The translations under genes and the position numbers were made by a program. The notes beneath the pieces are model-generated. The model worked only from the letters and a program-made list of their open reading frames with translations. It searched no databases and was not told the DNA's origin. From RGDT01 sp964630925 (lineage in GTDB: Bacteria > Planctomycetota > Planctomycetia > Gemmatales > Gemmataceae), in contig CAZVZK010000015.1 in assembly GCA_964630925.1 (NCBI GenBank), positions 42,820-106,819 on the forward strand: 64,000 bases of DNA, written 5' to 3'. This document shows positions 15,939 through 24,672 of the stretch, one piece after another (the stretch's first letter is position 1; each line of letters opens with the position of its first letter).

Positions 15939-17582
15939 ATGAACTACCGCCTCATCCTCGCCGCCGTCCTGCTCTCCGTCGCTGGCGCCCACGCCGACGA
16001 GAAGCCCTACTCCCTCGTCATCCGCGGGGGCATGCTCATCGACGGCGCCGGCAACCCCTGGAGGCGTGCCGACCTCGCGATCCGCGGCGGACGCATCGCC
16101 GCCGTGGGCCGCGTCGTCGGCAAGGCCGAGAAGGTGATCGACGCCACGGGTCTCACCGTCGCGCCCGGCTTCATCGATATCCATTCGCACTCCGACCACC
16201 TCCTCCTCGAAGACGGCGCCGCCCAGAGCAAGATCCGCCAGGGCGTCACCACGGAGGCCCTCGGCGAGGGCCTCTCCGCCGGCCCGCGCAGGGGCAAGTT
16301 CCCCGGCAAGTGGGAGTCGTTGGCGGCCTACTTCAAGGCCGTCGAGAAAAGCGGCGTCTCGGTGAACGTCGCGTCCTACGTCGGGCTCGACAACGTCTGG
16401 CAGTCCGTCATGGGCACGTCGTTCGAGCGTCCGACGGACAAACAATTCAAGGAGATGGAGGCCATCCTCGCCGATGCGATGAAGGAGGGCGCGTTCGGCA
16501 TGTCTTCCCTCCTCGCCATGCCGCCCGGCTCGCTGGCCACCACCGACGACCTCGTCCGCCTGTGCAAGGTCGTCGCGAAACACAGCGGGATCTTCTCGTC
16601 GCACATCCGCAACGAGGGCACGGAGGTGTTCAAGGCGGTGAAGGAGGCCATCGAGGTCGGCGAGCGGGCGGGGGTGCCGGTGGACATCATCCACCTCAAG
16701 ATCGCCGAGCAGAAGCTGTGGGGGAAGATGAGCGAGCTGGTCGCCCTCATCGAGGCGGCCCGCAAGCGCGGCGTGGACGTTCAAGCAAATATCTATCCTT
16801 ATACACGAGGTCAAAATAACCTCGCCAGCATCATCCCGCCGTGGGCGCACGAGGGCGGCACCGGGATAATGCTCGCCCGCCTCAAGGACGCCAAGGAGCG
16901 GCCCCGTCTGAAGAAGGACATCAAGGAGGGCCTGCCCGGCTGGTACAACCACTACACCGCCGTCGGCGGCGACTGGGGCCGCATGCTGGTGGCCGGCAAG
17001 GGCAAGTATGAGGGCCTGACGATGGACCGCGTCATCGCCGCCCGCACCAAGGGCAAGGATCCGAAGCCGGACCCGCTCGACGTGCTGTTCGACATCCTCA
17101 TCGAGGAGGGCGGCTCCGTCCCGACGGTGTACGAGCACCACACGGAGAAGGACATGCGCCTCGCCCTGAAACAGCCCTGGTGCAGCATCGGCTCCGACGG
17201 CCTGGCCTACGCCGCCGAGGGGCCGCTGCGCCGCGGCAACCCGCACCCGCGCAGCTTCGGCACCTTCCCCCGAGTGCTGGGCGTCTACGTCCGCGAGACA
17301 GGCGTGCTGACGCTCGAAGACGCCGTGCGCAAGATGACCTCGCTCAACGCCGCGAAACTCGGCATCAAGGACCGCGGCCTGCTGCGCGAGGGTTTGTGGG
17401 CCGACGTGACGGTGTTCGACCCGAAGAAGATCCGCGACAGGGCGACGTACGCCGAGCCGTTCCAGTACGCCGAGGGGGTTGAATATGTCGTGGTGAACGG
17501 TGAGGTGGTCCTGGAGAGGGGCAAGCACACGGGTAAACGTCCGGGGCGTGTGATCCGGCACGGCGGAGCGGAGGTGCCATGA
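15939..17582 (+). CDS. Secreted N-acyl-D-amino-acid deacylase / D-aminoacylase family amidohydrolase
   Basis: 547 residues from the ATG at 15939. It has a signal peptide (MNYRLILAAVLLSVAGAHA), a beta-sandwich opening (SLVIRGGMLIDGAGNPWRRA), the metal motif HSHSDH, a BCO-type central SSHIRNEG site and the late IGSDG and HPRSFGTFPRVLG motifs typical of N-acyl-D-amino-acid deacylases. It probably hydrolyses N-acylated D-amino acids outside the cytoplasm. The 39 codons upstream of 15939 are read without features. CGGAG stands before the ATG. The last bases overlap the ATG of the next gene. Confidence 0.88.
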   Translation: MNYRLILAAVLLSVAGAHADEKPYSLVIRGGMLIDGAGNPWRRADLAIRGGRIAAVGRVVGKAEKVIDATGLTVAPGFIDIHSHSDHLLLEDGAAQSKIRQGVTTEALGEGLSAGPRRGKFPGKWESLAAYFKAVEKSGVSVNVASYVGLDNVWQSVMGTSFERPTDKQFKEMEAILADAMKEGAFGMSSLLAMPPGSLATTDDLVRLCKVVAKHSGIFSSHIRNEGTEVFKAVKEAIEVGERAGVPVDIIHLKIAEQKLWGKMSELVALIEAARKRGVDVQANIYPYTRGQNNLASIIPPWAHEGGTGIMLARLKDAKERPRLKKDIKEGLPGWYNHYTAVGGDWGRMLVAGKGKYEGLTMDRVIAARTKGKDPKPDPLDVLFDILIEEGGSVPTVYEHHTEKDMRLALKQPWCSIGSDGLAYAAEGPLRRGNPHPRSFGTFPRVLGVYVRETGVLTLEDAVRKMTSLNAAKLGIKDRGLLREGLWADVTVFDPKKIRDRATYAEPFQYAEGVEYVVVNGEVVLERGKHTGKRPGRVIRHGGAEVP

Positions 17583-18643
17583 ACGAGCAGGCGTTCCTCG
17601 ACGCGATCCTGACGGAGCCGGACGACCACGTCTCGCGGCTGGCGTTCGCCGACTGGCTCAGCGAACGCGACGACCCGCGCGAGGCCCTTTTCCGCGCCCA
17701 GGGCGTGCTGGGGCCGAGTATCCGCACCTCGGCCGGCGGCAAGATGGTGCCGATCCCGGCGGGCGACTTCGTCATGGGCTCGCCCGAGGACGAGCCGTTC
17801 CGCGACCCCGACGAGCGCGCCCACCCCGTCACCCTCACCCGGCCGTTCTACCTCGGGGCCGGCCCGGTCACCGTGCGTGAATTCGCCCAGTTCATCAAGG
17901 ACACCGGCTACTGGACGGCGGCGGAGTCGGCGGCCGGCATCGGCTGGGACGCCGCCTCGGGGCAGTGGACGCGCGGGCCATACAGTTGGAAACGGCCCGG
18001 CTGGGAGCAGGGCGGGGACGAGCCCGCCGTGTGCCTGGCGTGGGACGACGCCGTCGCGTACTGCCGCTGGCTGAGCGCCCGTGACGGCCGCGAGTACCGG
18101 CTGCCGACGGAGGCGGAGTGGGAGTACGCTTGCCGCGCCGGCACCACCACGCCGTTCAGCTCCGGGGCCGACCTGGCGCCGACGCAGGCGAACTACGACC
18201 ACCGTTACCCCTACGAGTGGGGCAGGACCGGCGGCGTGGGGCCGGGGCGCACGACGCCGGCGGGCCGCTACCCGGCGAACGCCTGGGGGCTGTACGACAT
18301 GCACGGCAACGCCTGGGAGTGGTGCGCCGACTGGTACGACATGACGCACTACGACACGACGCGCCGGCGGCGCGACCCGGCCGGCGGGGCGAGGGGCTTC
18401 GCCCGCGTGCTTCGTGGCGGGGCGTGGTGCGTGGGCGCACGCGACTGCCGCAGCGCCCTGCGGCGCTGCGGCGATGTGTCCGCGAGCCGCTACAACGACG
18501 GGGCGACGGGCTTCCGCGTGGCGCTGACGATGCCGAAGCCGGCGAGAAGCTCCAGTACCTCCGGCCTGATCGCCGGCATGCCCGTGGCCCGCATCGCCCG
18601 GACCAGTAAGAAGCCCCCGAAGGGGCGGCAGGGCGGGGGCTGA
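17579..18643 (+). CDS. TIGR02996-domain formylglycine-generating-enzyme-like (SUMF1) protein
   Basis: 354 residues. Residues 4-44 form a TIGR02996 domain (FLDAILTEPDDHVSRLAFAD). The SUMF1/FGE domain follows: MVPIPAGDFVMGSPEDE, RPFYLGAGPVTVREFAQF, EYRLPTEAEWEYACRAGT, GLYDMHGNAWEWCADWYD and FARVLRGGAWCVGARDCRSA. The two C-terminal cysteines stand near the position of the FGE catalytic pair, so activity is possible, although many bacterial members are non-catalytic. There is no signal peptide. Its start overlaps the deacylase stop as ATGA. Confidence 0.85.
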   Translation: MNEQAFLDAILTEPDDHVSRLAFADWLSERDDPREALFRAQGVLGPSIRTSAGGKMVPIPAGDFVMGSPEDEPFRDPDERAHPVTLTRPFYLGAGPVTVREFAQFIKDTGYWTAAESAAGIGWDAASGQWTRGPYSWKRPGWEQGGDEPAVCLAWDDAVAYCRWLSARDGREYRLPTEAEWEYACRAGTTTPFSSGADLAPTQANYDHRYPYEWGRTGGVGPGRTTPAGRYPANAWGLYDMHGNAWEWCADWYDMTHYDTTRRRRDPAGGARGFARVLRGGAWCVGARDCRSALRRCGDVSASRYNDGATGFRVALTMPKPARSSSTSGLIAGMPVARIARTSKKPPKGRQGGG

Positions 18644-18741
18644 TACGCCGCACGGACACGGAAAGAATGCCATGGAGGGCGTTCAGTCCGCGCTCGAATG
18701 AGCCGGCCGCCGCCTGACCGAAACGGGGAGTGAACGCACCC

Positions 18742-21411
18742 ATGCACGAATTCGTCATCTCGCCCGCAGGGCGGCCCGCCCTCGTCGAGTCGCCCGCCGG
18801 CGCCGCCCTCCCGGCACCCCTCGTTGCCGCCTTCGCCGATTCCGCGGCCCACGGCCTGTTGCGCCTCGCCACCGCTGACCTCCAGACGCGCCTGCCCGCG
18901 CCGTTGGAGTACGGGCGCGACTTCGCCAGCGCCTACCTCGCGGGCCTGTGCCGCACCCAGGGGCACGAAGCGTCAAACACCCTGCCGCCCACGCCGCCGC
19001 CGTCCGAAGACGACCTCGCGGCCCGTGTCCTCCGCGCCCCACCGATGACGGGGCTGGAGTACCTGGGCCCAGACACCCTCGCCGGCTGGTGGTCCGACCT
19101 CGACGCCCTCGTCCGCGCCGAGATCCGCGCCCGCCCCGGCGGCGCCCAGGCGTACCTCAGCGAGAAGAACCCGCTTTGGCGCTTCGTCGGCCGCGTCGCC
19201 CTGCACCTCGCCGAGAACAAGCGCGACCCCGAACACCCCTTCGCCTTCCTCGCCACCTACGTCTCCGGCCTCTCGCCACAGGGCACCGTCCAGCACGAGC
19301 CTCTCAGCCGGGCGCTGGCGCAGTACGCCGGGGCGAAGAACCGCGACGCCCTCCTCGGCCTGCTGGCGCCGCTCCAGCGAGCCGCCGAACGCAGCCCCCT
19401 GGTCCGCGAGCTTGTCGATTCCGGCGACGTGTACCATGCGCTGGCCTGGACCGCCCGCGAGGCCCACGGCTTCCTCCAGGCCGTCCCTGCCCTGGAGGAG
19501 AGCGGCCTCGTCGTCCGCGTCCCCGACTGGTGGAACCCCCAGCGTCCGGCCCGCGTCGCCGCCGACGTGAAGATCGGGGCGAGCAAGGCCGCCCTCGGCG
19601 TCGACGCCATCCTCGACTTCTCCGTCACGGCGGCCCTCGACGGTGAGCCGCTCACCGAGGCGGAGCTGGAAGAGATCCTGCGTTCCGACGGGGGCCTGGT
19701 GCGTCTGAAGGGCAGGTGGGTCGAGCTGGACCGCCGCCGGCTGGAGGAGGCGCTCGCCCACTGGCGGGCCGTCGAGGCCAAGGTGCGCCGCGACGGCCTC
19801 ACCTTCTTCGAGGGCATGCGGCTGCTGTCCGGCGCGGCGCTGGACCGCGACGCCGCGTCCGAGGCCCTGGAGGCGGGCCGCGACTGGGCCGCGGTGTCCG
19901 CCGGCCCGGCGCTCAAGGCGCTGCTGGAGCGGCTCGGCCCGCCCGAGGGGCGGCTCATCGACCCGCCGGCCGGCCTCCGCGCCGAGCTGCGCCCGTACCA
20001 GCGCGAGGGGCTGGGCTGGCTGCGCTTCCTCACCCGCCTGGGCCTGGGGGCGTGCCTCGCGGACGACATGGGCCTGGGCAAGACCGTGCAGGTCATCGCG
20101 CTGCTGCTCGCCCTCAAGGACGAGGCCCCAGCCGAGGGCCCCAGCCTGCTCGTCGTCCCGGCGTCGCTCATCGCCAACTGGAAGGCGGAGCTGCAGCGAT
20201 TCGCGCCGTCGCTGACGTTCAAGGTCGCCCACCCGTCGGAGATGGAGGGGGCCGAGCTGCCCGAGGCCGATATCGCCGCCGTGAACCTCGTCATCACGAC
20301 CTACGGCGTGCTGACGCGGCAGGAGGCGTTGCGCAAACGGGTCTGGCGGCTGGCGATCCTCGACGAGGCGCAGGCGATCAAGAACCCCGGCACGAAGCAG
20401 ACGAAGTCGGCGAAGGAGATCCGCGCCTCCGCGCGGATCGCCCTGACGGGGACGCCAGTCGAGAACCGCCTGGGCGACCTGTGGAGCCTGTTCGACTTCC
20501 TCAACCCCGGCCTGCTCGGCGGGGCCAAGGCGTTCGGCAAACTCATCAAGCAGATGGAGGCGCCTCCCGCCCCGTCCTACAAGCCCCTGCGGAGCCTGGC
20601 CGGGCCGTACATCCTGCGGCGGCTCAAGACCGACAAGCGTGTCATCGCCGACCTGCCGGACAAGACCGAGGTGACGGCGTGGTGCGGGCTGACGAGGCCG
20701 CAGGCGGCCCTGTACGCGCAGGAGGTCCGCGAGCTGGAGGAGCACCTGGGGTCGGCGGACGGCATGGAGCGCCGCGGCGTCGTGCTGGCGCAGCTCATGC
20801 GCCTCAAGCAAATCTGCAACCACCCGGCGCAGCTCCTCGGCCACGGCGAGTACGACATGGCGCGGAGCGGCAAGTTCCAGCGCCTGGCCGCACTCGCGGA
20901 GGAGATGGCGCAGCGGCAGGAGCGTGCCCTGATCTTCACGCAGTTCCGCGAGGTGGCGGAGCCGCTGGCCGGCTTCCTCGCGGGGATCTTCGGCAGGCCG
21001 GGCCTGGTGCTGCACGGCGGGACGCCGGTGCCGAAGCGGCGCGGGCTGGTCGAGGAGTTCCAGCGCGAGGGCGGCCCGCCGTTCTTCGTCCTGTCGGTCA
21101 AGGCGGGCGGCACGGGCCTGAATCTGACCGCCGCATCGCAGGTGATCCACTTCGACCGCTGGTGGAACCCGGCGGTGGAGAACCAGGCGACGGACCGCGC
21201 CTTCCGCATCGGCCAGAAGAAGAACGTCCTCGTCCACAAGTTCGTGTGCCGGGGCACCGTGGAGGAGCGGATCGACCGGCTGATCGCGGAGAAGGCGGGC
21301 CTGGCGCGCGACGTGGTCGAGGGCGGCGAGGTGCTGCTGACGGAGATGCCGGACGCCGAGCTGCTGGCGTTCGTGGCCCTGGACATCCACAAGGCGCTGG
21401 GGACGGAGTGA
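18742..21411 (+). CDS. SNF2-family DEAD/DEAH-box helicase
   Basis: 889 residues. The N-terminal ~400 residues are the bacterial SNF2-associated region. The motor follows: DDMGLGKT (441-448, motif I), LDEAQAIKNPGT (motif II in DEAQ form), LTGTPVENRL (III), FTQFREV (IV), SVKAGGTGLNLTAASQVIHF (V) and RWWNPAVENQATDRAFRIGQ (VI). It is probably an ATP-dependent DNA translocase acting on protein-DNA complexes. The ATG at 18742 has GGGGAG eleven bases upstream; the in-frame GTG at 18730 overlaps that site. The SWIM zinc-finger gene downstream is its usual bacterial partner. Confidence 0.93.
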   Translation: MHEFVISPAGRPALVESPAGAALPAPLVAAFADSAAHGLLRLATADLQTRLPAPLEYGRDFASAYLAGLCRTQGHEASNTLPPTPPPSEDDLAARVLRAPPMTGLEYLGPDTLAGWWSDLDALVRAEIRARPGGAQAYLSEKNPLWRFVGRVALHLAENKRDPEHPFAFLATYVSGLSPQGTVQHEPLSRALAQYAGAKNRDALLGLLAPLQRAAERSPLVRELVDSGDVYHALAWTAREAHGFLQAVPALEESGLVVRVPDWWNPQRPARVAADVKIGASKAALGVDAILDFSVTAALDGEPLTEAELEEILRSDGGLVRLKGRWVELDRRRLEEALAHWRAVEAKVRRDGLTFFEGMRLLSGAALDRDAASEALEAGRDWAAVSAGPALKALLERLGPPEGRLIDPPAGLRAELRPYQREGLGWLRFLTRLGLGACLADDMGLGKTVQVIALLLALKDEAPAEGPSLLVVPASLIANWKAELQRFAPSLTFKVAHPSEMEGAELPEADIAAVNLVITTYGVLTRQEALRKRVWRLAILDEAQAIKNPGTKQTKSAKEIRASARIALTGTPVENRLGDLWSLFDFLNPGLLGGAKAFGKLIKQMEAPPAPSYKPLRSLAGPYILRRLKTDKRVIADLPDKTEVTAWCGLTRPQAALYAQEVRELEEHLGSADGMERRGVVLAQLMRLKQICNHPAQLLGHGEYDMARSGKFQRLAALAEEMAQRQERALIFTQFREVAEPLAGFLAGIFGRPGLVLHGGTPVPKRRGLVEEFQREGGPPFFVLSVKAGGTGLNLTAASQVIHFDRWWNPAVENQATDRAFRIGQKKNVLVHKFVCRGTVEERIDRLIAEKAGLARDVVEGGEVLLTEMPDAELLAFVALDIHKALGTE

Positions 21412-21422
21412 ATTAGAAGATA

Positions 21423-21555
21423 TGTCCACGGATCACACGGAAAGAACGGATAACAGCCAAGAACAGAAGACAAGCAGGCAGCCAGGACACCCATGACTCC
21501 TGCCTACCTGCTTGCCTTGGTTCTGTTCCGTGAGATCCGTGAGATCCGTGGACAG
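21423..21555. repeat. Large imperfect inverted repeat between SNF2 and SWIM genes
   Basis: The left arm (21423-21487) and right arm (21499-21555) pair imperfectly over about 55 bases. Both ends read TGTCCACGGATC inward, and the inner parts contain AAGCAGGYAG. The right arm holds a doubled GATCCGTGA. It is richer in A+T than its surroundings. It may be a MITE-like repeat and would fold strongly in RNA. Confidence 0.7.
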
Positions 21556-21576
21556 TTGCTTTCTTCCATCGCCCGA

Positions 21577-21605
21577 TTGTAGCCGTGGCGCGTCCGGGGT
21601 AGAAT
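21577..21605 (+). promoter_or_regulatory. Candidate promoter for the SWIM gene
   Basis: TTGTAG (21577-21582), 17 bases and TAGAAT (21600-21605) lie 40 bases before the ATG at 21646, just past the inverted repeat. The gene may therefore be transcribed separately from the helicase gene. Confidence 0.45.
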
Positions 21606-21645
21606 GCATCATCCGACCCCCCTTCCCAGCCGACAGGAGCCGCCG

Positions 21646-22455
21646 ATGTGGTTCGAGTTCCGCCCCTACGTGCCGGTGGCCCAGCGGAAGGCCCAGGCCG
21701 CCCGCGAGGTGGCTAAGCGCCGCAAGAAGGGGCAGGAGGTCGCGCCCGTCGTCATCACGGGCCGCACCATCGCCTCCACCTTCTGGGGCAAGGCGTGGTG
21801 CGATAACCTCGAATCCTACAGCGACTTCGAGAACCGCCTGCCACGCGGGCGCACCTACGTCCGTAACGGCTCGGTCATCGACCTCCAGATCAACGCCGGC
21901 GAGATCGAGGCCCTCGTCAGCGGCTCCGAGGTCTACAAGGTGAAGGTCGGCATCACCCCGCTGCCGAAGAAGGAATGGGAGTCGATCAAGGAGCGTTGCG
22001 CCGGCCAGGTCGTGTCGGCGGTGGACCTGCTGCGCGGCAAGCTGTCCGGCGGCGTCGCGTCCGTCGTCACTTCGAAGGGCGACGGGCTGTTCCCCAAGCC
22101 GCGCGAGATCAAGATGTCCTGCTCGTGCCCCGACTGGGCGGGGATGTGCAAGCACGTCGCCGCCGTGATGTACGGCGTCGGGGCCCGCCTCGACACCCAG
22201 CCCGAGCTGCTGTTCAAGCTGCGCGGGGTCGATCACCTCGAGCTGGTCGAGCAGGCCGTCGCGTCGGCGGCCGCGCCGGCGGGGACGAAGAAGAAGACCC
22301 TCGCGGCCGCCGATGTGGCCGGGGTGTTCGGCATCGAGATGGCCCCCACAGAGCCGGGCGGCGAGCCGGCCCCGAAGCCAGCGAAGAAGAAAGCCACCCC
22401 GAAGCCGGCCGCGAAAAAGACCGCCGCGCCGAAGAAGCCCCGGAAGAAGGGGTAG
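21646..22455 (+). CDS. SWIM zinc-finger protein, partner of SNF2 helicase
   Basis: 269 residues from the ATG at 21646 (AGGAG upstream). Central SCSCPDWAGMCKHVAAVMY is a SWIM finger (CxC...CxH), which binds DNA or protein. The N-terminal GRTIASTFWGKAWCDNLESY and LPRGRTYVRNGSVIDLQI are the usual lead-in. The C-terminus has an Ala/Lys/Pro-rich tail (KPAKKKATPKPAAKK) like a histone H1 tail. It follows the SNF2 helicase and the two are expected to act together in DNA transactions. Confidence 0.9.
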   Translation: MWFEFRPYVPVAQRKAQAAREVAKRRKKGQEVAPVVITGRTIASTFWGKAWCDNLESYSDFENRLPRGRTYVRNGSVIDLQINAGEIEALVSGSEVYKVKVGITPLPKKEWESIKERCAGQVVSAVDLLRGKLSGGVASVVTSKGDGLFPKPREIKMSCSCPDWAGMCKHVAAVMYGVGARLDTQPELLFKLRGVDHLELVEQAVASAAAPAGTKKKTLAAADVAGVFGIEMAPTEPGGEPAPKPAKKKATPKPAAKKTAAPKKPRKKG

Positions 22456-22457
22456 GG

Positions 22458-23696
22458 TCAGTCGGTCTTCTTCGCCCCGATGCACCACACGTTGCGGGCC
22501 CCGCGCACGATCAGCCTCCCGCCGGACACCGCCGGCGAGGCGTTGCTCGGGTCGCCCAGCTCGCCCTTGCCCAGGACCTCCGGCTTCTCACCCGCGCGCA
22601 CGACGTAGCTCCGCCCGCCGCTCACGAGGTAGATCCGCCCGTCCGCCGTCAGGATCGGGCTGGGCGCCGTGTTCACACCGGGGAGTCGCAGCGTCGCCAC
22701 CTCCTCGCCGTCCTTCATCCGCCACACACGCAGCACGCCGGGGTCCGCCACCCGGTACAGCAGGCCGCCGGACGCCAGCGGCGACGCGAAGCCCGACGGC
22801 GTGCGGGCGATGCTCCACTTCGTGTGAGTCTTCGTCACGTCGCCCTCGCCCGTCGGATCGACGCACACGCCCTTGCTGCCCCGCCCGCTGTCGAGGTACA
22901 CCAGCCCGTCCGAAAGCACCGGGGATCCGGTGTCTCCCGACGCCGACGCGTGCCACAGCACCTTGCCGGAGGACGGGTCGACGCCCTGGAGCTGGTTGCT
23001 GGCGGCGACGAGGAGCTGGGCCTTGCCCCTCGCCTTCGCCAGGACCGGCGTGCTGTGGCAGAACCCGTTCTTCGGCCTCTTCTCGGTCCACCTGGCCGTG
23101 CCGTCCTTGCCGTCGTAGGCGGTGATGCGCGACGAGCCGCCGACGCCGTCGAGCTGCATCACGACGGTGTCGCCGACGATCACGGGGCTAGACGCCATCG
23201 CCACGTCGAACTGGGTCGGCGTGATCTCCTTGCGCCAGAGCATCTTGCCGTCGAGGCCGAGCGCCGCCAGCACCGAGGACCCGAAGCACGCGTAGAGGCG
23301 TTTGCCGTCGCTGGCCGGCGTCGGCGCCGTGTACCCGCCGCGCAGGTCGGAGAGCTTCCACGGCCCCGGCGCGACCTCCGTCTGCCAGCGCAGCTCGCCC
23401 TTGTCCAGCGAGAGGGCGCGGACGGTGTGTCGCGGCTGCTCCTTCCTTGTCACCCCCTCGGGCCAGTGCGAGTGGAGGACGATGACCATGCCGCCGACGA
23501 CAATCGGGCTGGACTGGTTGTGGTCGTTGGCGGATTTGGCGCCGAAGTCGAGGGGGTGCGTCCACAGGACGTTCTCCGCCGGCCTGGCCGACCAGGAGGT
23601 GGGCAGGCCCTTCGCGTCGGAGAGGCCCATGCCGGCCGGGCCGCGCCAGCCGGGCCATTCGCCGAGGGACGCGAGGACGAGGAGGGGGAGGAGCAT
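22458..23696 (-). CDS. Secreted PQQ-like beta-propeller protein
   Basis: 412 residues from the ATG at 23696, which starts a signal peptide (MLLPLLVLASLG). It is followed by EWPGWRGPAGMGLS, a hallmark of planctomycete PQQ_2/BamB-like propellers. Repeated blades show the tryptophan-docking pattern (LSLDKGELRWQTEV, ALGLDGKMLWRKEI, YDGKDGTARWTEK, VDPSSGKVLWHAS). It is an exported eight-bladed-type propeller; enzymatic cofactor use is not shown, and scaffolding is as likely. The frame runs 23 codons further upstream without a signal. It lies 88 bases after the DUF2617 gene in the same direction. Confidence 0.88.
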   Translation of the reverse strand: MLLPLLVLASLGEWPGWRGPAGMGLSDAKGLPTSWSARPAENVLWTHPLDFGAKSANDHNQSSPIVVGGMVIVLHSHWPEGVTRKEQPRHTVRALSLDKGELRWQTEVAPGPWKLSDLRGGYTAPTPASDGKRLYACFGSSVLAALGLDGKMLWRKEITPTQFDVAMASSPVIVGDTVVMQLDGVGGSSRITAYDGKDGTARWTEKRPKNGFCHSTPVLAKARGKAQLLVAASNQLQGVDPSSGKVLWHASASGDTGSPVLSDGLVYLDSGRGSKGVCVDPTGEGDVTKTHTKWSIARTPSGFASPLASGGLLYRVADPGVLRVWRMKDGEEVATLRLPGVNTAPSPILTADGRIYLVSGGRSYVVRAGEKPEVLGKGELGDPSNASPAVSGGRLIVRGARNVWCIGAKKTD

Positions 23697-23784
23697 GGTG
23701 GGGCCCGCTGGGAGGGGATCGCCCCGCTGTTGTATGGAAGGGGCGGCAGAGGATTCACCGCCCACCCACGCCGCGCCGCCGCGC

Positions 23785-24330
23785 TCAGCGCCGCTGTTCG
23801 ATGAGCGACTGCGTCTTGAGGATCGTGCATTCGCGGGGGAAGGTGTGGAACGCCGTCAGGAACAGGCAGCCCGGGCGGAACTCCGCCGTGACGTGCGCGA
23901 GGGGCGCCAGCGCCAGCCGGCTCGGCGCCCCGAAGTCCAGCAGCATGCCGCGCTTGCCGCCGTCGGCGAGGATCTCGTCGTGGACGCTGGCGAACAGCTC
24001 CACCGGGAGCGTCTCGGCGTGGTAGGTGGCCTGGTAAGACACCCCGCGGCCGCAGTCGATGCGGGTCGAATGCTCCGGCCCGAACGCCTTGGAGAGCAGG
24101 CAGCGCGACGGCGGCATCTCCTGCGTGATGGCGATCGTCGCCTCCGTGAGGTGGATCGCGCCGTTGTCCCAGGAGATGACGTGCCCGGTGGGCGTCAGCC
24201 GCACGGCCAGGTGGAAGTCGGGGTGCTCGATGATGCGCGTCCCCAGCACCTCGAAAAGCTCGGGGTGGAGCGGCCGGCTGTAGAGCTGGAAGACGAGGCC
24301 GGCGACGGCCGGGCGGGTGTGTGCGGTCAT
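23785..24330 (-). CDS. DUF2617 family protein
   Basis: 181 residues from the ATG at 24330. Family landmarks are LYSRPLHPELFEV near the start, VRLTPTGHVISWDNGAIHLTE in the middle, HDEILADGGKRGMLLDF and the C-terminal FHTFPRECTILKTQSLIE. No role is known for this family, which is frequent in planctomycetes. The open frame extends to 24615 but that part is Pro/Arg/Gly noise. It is soluble, divergent from the kinase gene, and shares its direction with the PQQ-propeller gene. Confidence 0.8.
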   Translation of the reverse strand: MTAHTRPAVAGLVFQLYSRPLHPELFEVLGTRIIEHPDFHLAVRLTPTGHVISWDNGAIHLTEATIAITQEMPPSRCLLSKAFGPEHSTRIDCGRGVSYQATYHAETLPVELFASVHDEILADGGKRGMLLDFGAPSRLALAPLAHVTAEFRPGCLFLTAFHTFPRECTILKTQSLIEQRR

Positions 24331-24672
24331 GGCGGTGCTGCCGCCTCCCCGTGTGGACGGTGGCCCCCACGCGGGACGGCGCGCTCGCCGCCCGCCGGGT
24401 GGGCAGGGTGGTTTGGGGTGTGGATCGTGGTCGCCCGGCGGCGCCCCGTTCCGTGGGGGGCGGGCCGCGTCCCTGCCTGACATCTGGATTATAGCCTCGC
24501 CCCCGCCCATCACAATGCGTCTTCTCGACCCCGCCCCCGCCCCGCGCGAAGCTGGACGGTTTGGCACAAGGGTGGGGGTTGGCGTTTCCCCTGTTCCAGG
24601 GCCCTTACCCCCCACCCCCGCCCCCTGCTACACTGGAATGAGGTTGGAGCCCCCCCGACTCGCTGGGACGAC
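24331..24672. other. Divergent intergenic region
   Basis: 342 bases between the DUF2617 and kinase genes, very C-rich toward the kinase. It holds the minus-strand promoter described at 24488-24515. No small gene, stable hairpin or repeat is apparent, and no promoter for the kinase could be recognised. Confidence 0.5.
24488..24515 (-). promoter_or_regulatory. Sigma70-type promoter for the DUF2617-PQQ pair
   Basis: On the minus strand TTGTGA (24515-24510), 16 bases and a perfect TATAAT (24493-24488). Transcription would start near 24481, leaving a leader of about 150 bases before the DUF2617 ATG. Confidence 0.5.

Noticed and set aside
14412..17561. 1049-residue open frame opposite the decarboxylase and deacylase genes
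   Set aside because: It spans two well-defined genes on the other strand and has no recognisable domain.
18973..21429. 818-residue open frame opposite the SNF2 helicase gene
   Set aside because: Antisense shadow; helicase motifs I-VI are all intact on the other strand.
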